Shown here piece by piece: positions 16,489 to 24,376 of a DNA stretch of 34,238 nt (position 1 is its first letter; each line of letters starts with the position of its first letter). The position numbers and the translations under genes were made by a program. Source of the DNA: CAZWSC01 sp964636385. Lineage in GTDB: Bacteria; Eisenbacteria; RBG-16-71-46; CAIMUX01. Under the pieces are notes generated by a model, which did no database searches, was not told the DNA's origin, and saw only the letters and a program-made list of their open reading frames with translations. The stretch lies in contig CAZWSC010000057.1 of assembly GCA_964636385.1 (NCBI GenBank), positions 1 through 34,238 on the forward strand, given 5' to 3'.

Positions 16489-18063
16489 TCACGCATCCCG
16501 CAGGTGGATCGACCTGACAACATCCCGAAGGATCTGCTGCGAAAGACCCTCCACGGCCCTGCTCCTCAGCCTGCTTCGCACATCGTCGGGTGTGACCATG
16601 GTAGAGCGGGATCCCGACTCGGGTATCAGGGAGACACCCAGGCCGGCTGTCGCCAGACCCCGGTACACAGCCCTCCGCACAACCGAGAACCCATCCGGGG
16701 CAATGAGCTCTGCCTGCGCCACAACTTCCGTCCTTGCGCGCGGAACCCGCAGGATCATGGGAACCTCGAACCCCCCGATCCCTCCCTCACGGATCTCCAG
16801 GATCTTCACCTTCAGCCCGTAGTGCCTGTCGGTGATCCGGTCCGCCGGGTAGGGATCGGCCAGTGTGCGTACATATACCTTGAGGTGGTCCTCGCCGCCG
16901 CTCTGGTCCGTACGGAAAAGCCCGGCCAGTTCCTGTGAAACCCCGTATGGATCGGGAGCCATCGACTCGATCGGATGCACGAGAAGGCCGGTGAGGCCCA
17001 GCCCCCGCCCCCTGATCTCGAAAAGGTCGCCGGCCGGCCTGCGCTCCCGTCCGAGGGAGAGTGACATCTGAAGCTCAGGCTCAACCTGCTCAGCCTGAAG
17101 CAGCCTCTTCTTCATACCGCCCTGTACCGCCAGGCTCCGGATGAGCGGGATGCGCAGGCCCCCGAACACCTCCGACTCGAACTCCTCCTCCACCATGTCC
17201 CATCGGGTGTAGTACTCGCCCTGCGCATCAAGCCCCAGGGGGAGGATGAACCGCACACCCACGCCGGCAGTGTAGTAGCTGTTGGCGTCGCCGCCGGGAA
17301 GGAGGACTCCCGGGTTCAGGTAGGCGGAGAACCGGGGAACGGAGTACTGGAAGAGCAACTGGGCCGAGTAGTCGTTCTCCCTCGATGTGAAGCCAGCAAG
17401 CTCGGGATGCTCCATCTCGTATCCGGTCGGGATGCTCAGGCTCTGCCTCAGACCGATCCTGACCGGGCTGTCTCCGAATGGCGCATAGTGCAGCTTCAGA
17501 GAGAGGTTGGTATCCCCCATCCCGGACTTGTGCAGCTCACCAAGCCTCTGTTCCATATGCACGGTCGAGATGCCGAGTGTAACGTTCTCCGTTACGCCGT
17601 AGACCAGGCGTGCCCTGCTGAAGAGCACCTCCCCACGCAGGGTGCTCTTCTCCACGCTGCGCCTGGCCTGGATGAAGGGTCTGCCCGGGGGAGGCCCCTC
17701 CGCCGAGTGGACATTCAGGATCTCGCCATCCTCGAAGTTGAGCCATGTGATCTGTGCCTGCGCCGGTGTGCACAGGGGACCGACCAGTCCGCCCGGGATC
17801 CAGGCGCCCAGACAAAGACCCGCGAGCAGCGCAGCCGCCCTCAGCGTGCCCGCCCGTGGCGGCAGATGGAGCGCCGCAACCTGGAACCCGGCGTCCGGAT
17901 AATCCGTCCGGGGAGTTCCCGGCCTGCGTGGGCGGGCGCCAAGCATCCCGCCGGGGTAGCGGGGCTGGGCCGCCTTCAGGATCCGCCGGCTTCTGGCCCT
18001 GTCCCTGGACCGGCCAAGTGCGCGCATCGATGGGCAGCCTGTACCCTGAATCGCTCTTCTCAT
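16489..18063 (-). CDS. Predicted outer-membrane beta-barrel protein with C-terminal periplasmic domain
   Basis: A 524-residue protein. A hydrophobic signal segment (about 75-90) ends in TPAQAQ with likely cleavage near residue 103. Residues about 110-340 are short alternating strands with aromatic-rich turns, typical of outer-membrane barrels of the transporter-like type. A distinct, more charged C-terminal part follows (about 345-524) with an Ig/FlgD-like strand pattern. ATG 18063 has GGGAAGG five bases upstream and lies 13 bases after the stop of the giant NHL protein, so the two form an operon. The roughly 70 residues before the signal are odd; ATG 17946 would shorten them. The specific function is not recognised; coupling with a secreted giant suggests an envelope partner or export role (inference). 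Confidence 0.75.
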   Translation of the reverse strand: MRRAIQGTGCPSMRALGRSRDRARSRRILKAAQPRYPGGMLGARPRRPGTPRTDYPDAGFQVAALHLPPRAGTLRAAALLAGLCLGAWIPGGLVGPLCTPAQAQITWLNFEDGEILNVHSAEGPPPGRPFIQARRSVEKSTLRGEVLFSRARLVYGVTENVTLGISTVHMEQRLGELHKSGMGDTNLSLKLHYAPFGDSPVRIGLRQSLSIPTGYEMEHPELAGFTSRENDYSAQLLFQYSVPRFSAYLNPGVLLPGGDANSYYTAGVGVRFILPLGLDAQGEYYTRWDMVEEEFESEVFGGLRIPLIRSLAVQGGMKKRLLQAEQVEPELQMSLSLGRERRPAGDLFEIRGRGLGLTGLLVHPIESMAPDPYGVSQELAGLFRTDQSGGEDHLKVYVRTLADPYPADRITDRHYGLKVKILEIREGGIGGFEVPMILRVPRARTEVVAQAELIAPDGFSVVRRAVYRGLATAGLGVSLIPESGSRSTMVTPDDVRSRLRSRAVEGLSQQILRDVVRSIHLRDA

Positions 18064-18076
18064 CCGTACCTTCCCG

Positions 18077-21000
18077 TCATCTGACAAGCACCAGCCGCTG
18101 GTTCGTGCTGCGCCCGCCGGCAGTCAGGCGGCAGTAGTAGACACCGGCGGGAAGCTCAAGCCTTCGGTCATCCCTGCCGTCGAACCGGACGACGTGGTGA
18201 CCTGGAATCATGAGGGCATCCAGGAGACTCCGAACGCGCCGTCCGGACACATCGAACAGATCCAGACGCACTGCTGCCTCCGAGTCGAGGGCGAAGGCGA
18301 TGCTCGTCCCGCCCCTGCCAGGGTTCGGAAATGCGGGAAGGAGGCGGAACGGCACAGGTTCACCCGCAAACGGGTGCAGGACCGACAGCCCCCGGGAAAG
18401 CACCTCTCCATCCGAGGAACGCAGATCGTGCAGAAGCTCCATGTGCGAGTCGTTCGGTTGCACGACAACGAAACTGATCCAGGCCACCGGGCCGGACCCG
18501 CTGACACCGGGATCCTCCCGGTCGAGGCGGCTGACTGCGACCTCCACCCAGTCCGGACCGCTCCTCGTGAAGAAGAGTTCGCCATCGCGGCCCCGCATCA
18601 ATCCGCCCTCCCCGACATCCACCACCCGGACCTGTGCCGGATCGAAGTGCAGGCGGAAGAGAACCCCCATCAGGTCCCGCGCATTCTCGACACGAAGCTC
18701 GAGTTCCAGCCCGGCCCCCGCGCGCGGGCATGACAGGCGGCTCACTGCCTGTACCTGCGGACCCGCATCCCTGGCATCGACGGCCCCGGCAAGCGTCAGC
18801 CGGCCTCCGGGGGCATCGAGCGATCCACAGCGATACCCTGGGACCCCGTACGATTCACCCGCTGGAATGCGGTTGTGTGAGCTGCCGTCGGCATCCTCTT
18901 CCGGCGCCCCCGGCCACAGGGATTTGACCATCCCCTGCGATGAGGCCCAGGAGAACATGCTCGTAAAGGTGACGATGTCATCCACGTTCCAGTGCCCGTC
19001 GGGATTGGGCATAAGATCGGGGACCTCGCCTTCGGCCGGGCCGATGTCGGAGATCCTGTCGCGCCTCCCTTCGGCGCCATTCCACCCCCTGCTGAAAGCA
19101 AGCACATCCGAGTAGTTGATCTTCCCGTCGGGTCTGGGGATCAGATTCGGAGGGGACCCCTCCATCGGTTCGCCGTCGGTCGCGAAGTCACCCAGGTATC
19201 CTGCCCGCAGGGCAATGGACACAGTCTGCGTCCCGGGAGCCTCGTTGCCGCGAAGATCGACAATGGAGCTGGTGTTGGAGTCGAGCGCGATCACGCCATG
19301 CCGGAACGGCGACGCGGGGGTGAGCAGACCCTCCCTGCACTTCACGCGGATGTACCCCATTGTGTGAGGCCCGGGGTCGTTCAGGCCTGTCGTGGGGTTC
19401 AGGGCCGTGGAGCTGACACTGAAAGTGCCGTTCGAGGGGCTGAAGGAGGCGGCAAAGTAGTGGTCCCTCGCACCGCTTTCGAACCAGACCCCGTCGTTGC
19501 CGCTGATCGACAGGATCTCAACCATAGTCGTGTCGTAACTCCCCACAAAGCCGGCAGCCATCGTGCTCTCCGGATAGGCAAGCTGGAGTTGTACGACACG
19601 CTCGAGGCCGTTCTGCAGGTAGAGCGTGTTGTCGCCGTCTATGGCATCCACAAGCTTCAGCGTCGGAACCAGGCTGGAGTCGAGGCAGAGCAGCCTGTCG
19701 GCCGGGGTCTGATCGTGCGCAACAACGACTCCCCCCTCATCCTTCATCCTTGCGAACAGATAGTAGCCCTGGCCGTCGGAGGGAACGCCGGACGGGGTGT
19801 CGCCGAAGATCCAGTTGGCAGCCGTCTCCTCGACACTCACCGAACCTTCAGTCATGCATGGGCGCGCAGTGCCCGGGCTGAACGATGGCACGGTATCGTA
19901 GTAGAAGTCGATAGTGCCGCCCACGGGAGGATTGGTGACTGTAAAACGGAAGGGATAGGAACCGGCCGGGGAGAAGCACCGCGGCAGGGCGCTTGTTCCG
20001 GTGAAGGAAAGCGTCACAGATGGTCCGGGCGCCTCCTCGTACTTGACGACGGTTCCCCTGTCGCCGTCCACCGCGTAGAGATCCAGGTCATCCCCGCTGT
20101 GCAACCAGGCCAGGCCGTCGAGACTCGAGAAGAAGCCCAGCCGGTCTCCCTGCTCGCCAAGGATCGTGTCGAAGACCGGGGCAGAAGTCCCACCCCCGCC
20201 GGTGGCAGCGGCATCCCTGTAGATCACGATCCGCCCGTTCCCCTGGTCCGCCACGGCGACGTAACAGCTCCTGGCAGTACCCGAGTCCTGGCGGTCCAGC
20301 GCCACCGCGACGTCCACCGGCGCATCCAGCAGGTCTCCCGAACAGGAGGCGGTGTTCCACTGGCAGACGAAATCCATCCGGGCCGGGAGGTTCAGCGCCG
20401 GATTCTCCGGATGAAAGGCGAACTTCTGCACGCGGTCGTTGCCGGTATCGGCAACGTAGACATCATAGCAGCCAAGGGAGCTGTTCCATCGCGCCGCAAC
20501 ACCCCGGGGGGCGTCGAACTGCCCCGGCCCGTCCCCGGTGCTGCCGTAGCGCAGGACATCGGGTGTGGTCGCGTAGTCGAACTGGAACTCGGTCGAGGCG
20601 GGCGGGATTGCGCCCCTGACCCCGTCGCCGAAGGTGATCCTGCCGGTCTTCCAGTCGACCTCGTAGTGCTTCTCAGCCGGGCCCGACTGGCTCAGATCCG
20701 AAACACGGGCCCAGTCATCCGGCATACCGTCGGGATTGAATGTGATGGTGCCCAGCGTCCCTTCCCTGATCGGCCTGGCGTTCGTGTACACGGCGTGGTT
20801 GGCGGGAACCGACGCGGGTGTTGCATAACGGTAGTCCTCGTTCGCAACTGCGCCGACCGTCCCGGCACCGGCGGGTTGTGCGGTCCCGGTATGCTCGTCG
20901 CCCGGAAGCCAGTCGCCGGGCCAGTCCCCCGGATCGCCGGCTGCAGCGGAGATCACCTTGATACGGTCGGCCCCGGTGTCACACAAGAAGAGGTAGCGCC

Positions 21001-22327
21001 CGGGGACGGCGCGCGTTGTGCCGATCGTGCCGCTCAGCCCCAATCCGCCGCTCTTGCTGAGGGAGAGGCCGGGGATCCCAAGGAATGGATCGGCGAGGTC
21101 GGCAAAAAGCGCATCCTTGACCAGCACCCTGCCGGTCTGCTGGTCCGTGATGGTGACGTTCAGGACGTCCACATCGATCATGTAGGTGTGCCCGGTGACC
21201 TGGTTCGCATCGACAACCGCGGATGGGGCCAGGTCGAACGGTCCCACGACCGGGCTCATCTGGAAGCCGGCAGGAGCGGAAGCACCGGACCTGGCGACGG
21301 CGACCCCGAGGGGGTTTGTGAGCAGATCGTCGTAGGCCTCCACGAAGGTGACTCCGCCGGCAAGATCGACTGTGAACTGGAAGAGGCTCTCATCCTGTCC
21401 CGCAGAATCGTCCGCACCGTCCAGAAGGAAGATATCGTCCGAAGTCAGCGTCGTCTCGTTTTGGGAAAGGGCGATGGAACGCACCTCCTGCCAGGATGCG
21501 GGCCCTCCCGAGGACTCGTTGATTTCCGTCAGCACGGGCGTGGCCCCGTGGGAGATCCCGCAGTCGACATCCCCCACACCGAACTCGGTGTGGCCTCCCC
21601 CCTGGTAGTCGGTGAGCATGTAGTTCAGTGTGAAGACCGTTCCCGAGTTCAGCGATCCCGCCGGCAGGATGATCCCGGGCGCATCCGTGTCTTCGCCGTA
21701 GTCGATCGTGTACCGGCGGTCCCCCGGCTCGAATCCTGTGAGATCGTCCACCCGGACCCAGGTCTCGCCGTCGATCTTCAGAAGCTCGGAGAAGGGGATG
21801 ACCCACCGGTCGGCGACCGCCTTCCACTCCGGAAGTAGGATCCGATCGTCACCCCACTGCCCGGCGGCAACAGGCGGGTCCTGCCAGGTGTAGTCGGCGC
21901 TACCTGTGTAGACATAGGTGGCGTTCACCTCATAGACCTGCACCCGGCTGCGGCCTGTATCCACGACGTAGACCACGTCCCGCTCGCCGGTACCGTGCTC
22001 GCGTGCGGCAACGGCCCGGGGATTCTGGAAGGAGATGTCGTGGACGGGGCTGTCCACCAGCTGGTCCACAAGGGGCGCGTTCATGACCCGGAAGTGAGGC
22101 CCGTCCCACTCGAGGATGGCGTCATATGGCACGCCGGCAGTGGCGGTGGATGTGGAGAGGCAGACTGCCGCGGCGGCGACGGCGGTGAGCACCACGACCA
22201 TCGCGGCCGCCGCCAGGGCGGGGGCAGCGGATCCAACCCCCTCACGGAGGGCGGCAAGACTGTACTCCCTGGCTTCTGCCAAACCGGTGTCCCTGCCGGT
22301 CTGGATCAACGCGCCTTCCTCGGCCAT
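18077..22327 (-). CDS. Giant secreted NHL-repeat protein with cohesin-like, dockerin-like and FlgD-like sorting domains (copy 1)
   Basis: 1416 residues. A hydrophobic stretch (about 34-64) is the export signal, after an unusual 33-residue N-terminus. NHL-type propeller motifs occur at about 117-133 (VVYVVDTGRSRVQVYE), near the YLFLCDTGADRIKVIS segment, near 620 (DVYVADTGNDRVQKF) and again at VAVADQGNGRIVIY. Inserted strand modules contain FGDG at 566-569. A cohesin-like sandwich follows, then a doubled PDG segment (near 1065 and 1110), a second cohesin-like domain and a terminal FlgD-like/type IX-like domain (last ~90 residues, PAFPNPGRGGTSIAF and GVYYCRL). Probably cell-surface or extracellular; function unknown. 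GAGG lies just upstream of ATG 22327. Strongly similar along its length to the 24377-28384 gene. Confidence 0.88.
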   Translation of the reverse strand: MAEEGALIQTGRDTGLAEAREYSLAALREGVGSAAPALAAAAMVVVLTAVAAAAVCLSTSTATAGVPYDAILEWDGPHFRVMNAPLVDQLVDSPVHDISFQNPRAVAAREHGTGERDVVYVVDTGRSRVQVYEVNATYVYTGSADYTWQDPPVAAGQWGDDRILLPEWKAVADRWVIPFSELLKIDGETWVRVDDLTGFEPGDRRYTIDYGEDTDAPGIILPAGSLNSGTVFTLNYMLTDYQGGGHTEFGVGDVDCGISHGATPVLTEINESSGGPASWQEVRSIALSQNETTLTSDDIFLLDGADDSAGQDESLFQFTVDLAGGVTFVEAYDDLLTNPLGVAVARSGASAPAGFQMSPVVGPFDLAPSAVVDANQVTGHTYMIDVDVLNVTITDQQTGRVLVKDALFADLADPFLGIPGLSLSKSGGLGLSGTIGTTRAVPGRYLFLCDTGADRIKVISAAAGDPGDWPGDWLPGDEHTGTAQPAGAGTVGAVANEDYRYATPASVPANHAVYTNARPIREGTLGTITFNPDGMPDDWARVSDLSQSGPAEKHYEVDWKTGRITFGDGVRGAIPPASTEFQFDYATTPDVLRYGSTGDGPGQFDAPRGVAARWNSSLGCYDVYVADTGNDRVQKFAFHPENPALNLPARMDFVCQWNTASCSGDLLDAPVDVAVALDRQDSGTARSCYVAVADQGNGRIVIYRDAAATGGGGTSAPVFDTILGEQGDRLGFFSSLDGLAWLHSGDDLDLYAVDGDRGTVVKYEEAPGPSVTLSFTGTSALPRCFSPAGSYPFRFTVTNPPVGGTIDFYYDTVPSFSPGTARPCMTEGSVSVEETAANWIFGDTPSGVPSDGQGYYLFARMKDEGGVVVAHDQTPADRLLCLDSSLVPTLKLVDAIDGDNTLYLQNGLERVVQLQLAYPESTMAAGFVGSYDTTMVEILSISGNDGVWFESGARDHYFAASFSPSNGTFSVSSTALNPTTGLNDPGPHTMGYIRVKCREGLLTPASPFRHGVIALDSNTSSIVDLRGNEAPGTQTVSIALRAGYLGDFATDGEPMEGSPPNLIPRPDGKINYSDVLAFSRGWNGAEGRRDRISDIGPAEGEVPDLMPNPDGHWNVDDIVTFTSMFSWASSQGMVKSLWPGAPEEDADGSSHNRIPAGESYGVPGYRCGSLDAPGGRLTLAGAVDARDAGPQVQAVSRLSCPRAGAGLELELRVENARDLMGVLFRLHFDPAQVRVVDVGEGGLMRGRDGELFFTRSGPDWVEVAVSRLDREDPGVSGSGPVAWISFVVVQPNDSHMELLHDLRSSDGEVLSRGLSVLHPFAGEPVPFRLLPAFPNPGRGGTSIAFALDSEAAVRLDLFDVSGRRVRSLLDALMIPGHHVVRFDGRDDRRLELPAGVYYCRLTAGGRSTNQRLVLVR

Positions 22328-22690
22328 CGCTTCCTCTGTCTCTCCGCGGGTACCTTCCCGCCCCGCCGGACAATATCCTGCGCCTTCTGCTGGACGCCGT
22401 GGGTCCGATCCGTCAGGACCCCATAGAGGGTATGCAATGGCCGTACCAAGCCGTCAATCCGGACTCCGTTGGGGCATTGGAGGTTGGAGGTGCGTGCAGC
22501 GGGGACAGCCGTAGACCGCCGGAAGCTATTGCCGCCTGTGGGGAAAGTGTTGCCGGGGTCGCCACGCCCGATGTGCCGGGCGCCCTGGGTGCGTGGCGGG
22601 GCAGTCGGTCCGGCACCCGGTCAGCCGGCATGTCGACCGGCGTCGATCTGGGCGGATGCGGCAAGGATCTGGCCGCGGGAGGAGGCGGAA
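22328..22690. other. Intergenic region between two giant-protein paralogues
   Basis: 363 bases without a credible gene. A candidate minus-strand promoter for the 1416-residue protein is TTGACG (22457-22452), 17 bases, CATACC (22434-22429). An 8-base inverted repeat (22560-22567 with 22591-22598, containing a further GGGCGCCC palindrome in its loop) could fold in the RNA, but there is no U-run after it, so a terminator call is not supported. Confidence 0.4.
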
Positions 22691-24259
22691 CTACCGTGCT
22701 ATCACGAACCCACTGCTCGTAGTCTCACCTGCCGATTCGAGATACAGATAGTAGACACCCGGCGCAAGCGGCCGGCCCTGATCATCAAGGCCGTCGAACC
22801 AGAGCTGCTGCCCGGAGCCGCCCTCCCCATCCACCCGGAAGCTGCGCAGCAGACGCCCGCCGACTTCGAACACCGCAAGCCTCCCGCTCAACCCCCGCTC
22901 CAGACGGAATCTCAGCGCGGCTTCGCGGGACGAGGGATTGGGTCTCGGCGAATACAGCTGGACTGTTGAATGCACCCCTGCATCGCTCCAGCGGCCCCAC
23001 GAGACGGGCCGGCCACGGGAATCGTACAGGTCCCAGAAGAGGGTCCATCCGTTGTTGCCGCCGCCGGCAGACCGGAAGGGTATGCGGACAAGTTCACCGC
23101 TGACGTCACTCCCGGGCATGACGGGATCCAGCCTCGTGATCCCGATCTCCAGGCAGCCGGTGCCGGGACAGAGCAGGAACATCTCGCCTTCAGAGCCCGC
23201 GAGAAGCTCCGTGCTCACAGGCCTTCCCCGGCCGGCAGGGTTCCCCAGGCTGACCGCCCCGGGATTCCAGCCGATCACCAGGTGCACCCCGGTGAGATCG
23301 CGGCCCTCGACAACCTCGATGATCATTTCGCCATCCATTCGGCACCTGCTCCGGACGACACTGCATGAGATCCGTGGTCCGCTCCGGGGCGGCGGAGATT
23401 TGGGACCTTCGCCGGAGAGGACGGGAAGCCAGGGCTCTCTCCCGGACTCGACATCCCAGGAGTACATGGTCGTGAAGGCGATAATGTCCTCGATGTCCCA
23501 CCTGCGATCGGGGCTCGAAATCAGATCGGGCGCCGTGCCCGTAACCGGACCTATGTCGGCGATCGGATCGCGAACTCCGTCCACACCGTTCCAGCCCACC
23601 GTGAAGATGATCTGGTCCTCGAAGTGGATCCGTCCGTCCGGCCTCGGGATCATGTGCGGCGGCATCGAGTCTGCGCCCATCCACCCGGTTGCGAGATCGC
23701 CAAGGTAACCAAAGCGGAGCAGAAGATCCTGAGTCACCCACTCTCCGCGAAGCGGCCCCCGCACATGGGAGATGCCCGATCTGCCAGGCTCCACCGTCAG
23801 CCGCTGGTGAGCCCATCTCGAGGAGGGGGTCAGGGCATTGCCCGCCGCCCTCAGCCGCATCCTGGCAAGTGTGTGGGGCCCGGCGCCGGACAGGCCGGCC
23901 GAAGAGCCGAGGACGCTTGTGATCACCTCATAAGTCCCCCCGGCCGGATCGATGGTGCGCTGGAACACCTGGGACGTGTGGTCTGTCCCGTCCCAGGCAG
24001 TCCCGGGAAGGATCTCCAGGATCTCGATCCTCTCCGGATCGAAGCGCCCGCCGAAGCAGACGCTGGCAAGCGAGTCGGCATTCAGGGCCTGAAGAAGGAC
24101 GACCCGCTCCAGCCGGTTCTGCATCGACAGGGCATGGCTGCCGTCGAGAGCATCGACGCATCTCAGGAGGGGAACGGACCGACCGGGGCCGGCGGCGACG
24201 GAATCGCCGGATTGTGGGGGGATGAGAAGAAGCGGGAGGAGAAGAAAACGAAGATGCAC
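22691..24259 (-). CDS. Secreted cohesin-like/dockerin-like protein with C-terminal FlgD-like domain, propeller-less paralogue
   Basis: 522 residues with a cleavable signal peptide (residues 1 to about 22). It matches only the C-terminal third of its giant neighbours: first cohesin-like domain (LERVVLLQALNADSLASV onward), the doubled PDG segment (PRPDGRI near 207; PDRRWDIEDI near 252, where the Gly is Arg), a second cohesin-like domain and the terminal domain (PRPNPSSREAALRF, GVYYLYL). The NHL propeller and FGDG modules are absent. GTG 24259 is the start, with GGGGAGGT eight bases upstream, and it makes an intact signal peptide, so this is a real short form, not debris. It lies between the two giants on the same strand, behind a terminator-like hairpin. 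Function unknown. Confidence 0.88.
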   Translation of the reverse strand: MHLRFLLLPLLLIPPQSGDSVAAGPGRSVPLLRCVDALDGSHALSMQNRLERVVLLQALNADSLASVCFGGRFDPERIEILEILPGTAWDGTDHTSQVFQRTIDPAGGTYEVITSVLGSSAGLSGAGPHTLARMRLRAAGNALTPSSRWAHQRLTVEPGRSGISHVRGPLRGEWVTQDLLLRFGYLGDLATGWMGADSMPPHMIPRPDGRIHFEDQIIFTVGWNGVDGVRDPIADIGPVTGTAPDLISSPDRRWDIEDIIAFTTMYSWDVESGREPWLPVLSGEGPKSPPPRSGPRISCSVVRSRCRMDGEMIIEVVEGRDLTGVHLVIGWNPGAVSLGNPAGRGRPVSTELLAGSEGEMFLLCPGTGCLEIGITRLDPVMPGSDVSGELVRIPFRSAGGGNNGWTLFWDLYDSRGRPVSWGRWSDAGVHSTVQLYSPRPNPSSREAALRFRLERGLSGRLAVFEVGGRLLRSFRVDGEGGSGQQLWFDGLDDQGRPLAPGVYYLYLESAGETTSSGFVIAR

Positions 24260-24280
24260 GGCGCTTGACCTCCCCGCCAG

Positions 24281-24313
24281 AAAACGAGGCCGCCCTGTTC
24301 CGGAGCGGCCTCG
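24281..24313 (-). terminator. Rho-independent terminator after the 1335-residue NHL protein
   Basis: A perfect 9-base inverted repeat (24285-24293 and 24305-24313, CGAGGCCGC with GCGGCCTCG) with an 11-base loop is followed, reading on the complement, by TTTTCTGG. It lies 64 bases beyond the stop of the upstream gene and just before the ribosome site of the propeller-less paralogue, so that gene probably has its own promoter or depends on read-through. Confidence 0.7.
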
Positions 24314-24376
24314 CTGTTGACAGACTGTGCCGTCGGGACCGCGCTCACAGACGCAGCCCCGGCGGATCTCCCGACC

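Noticed and set aside
18992..21838. 948-codon open frame on the plus strand
   Set aside because: It is antisense to the 1416-residue protein, which has clear domains and a signal; long antisense frames are common in GC-rich DNA.
22560..22598. Inverted repeat between the giant-protein genes as a terminator
   Set aside because: The loop is long and no U-run follows on either strand.
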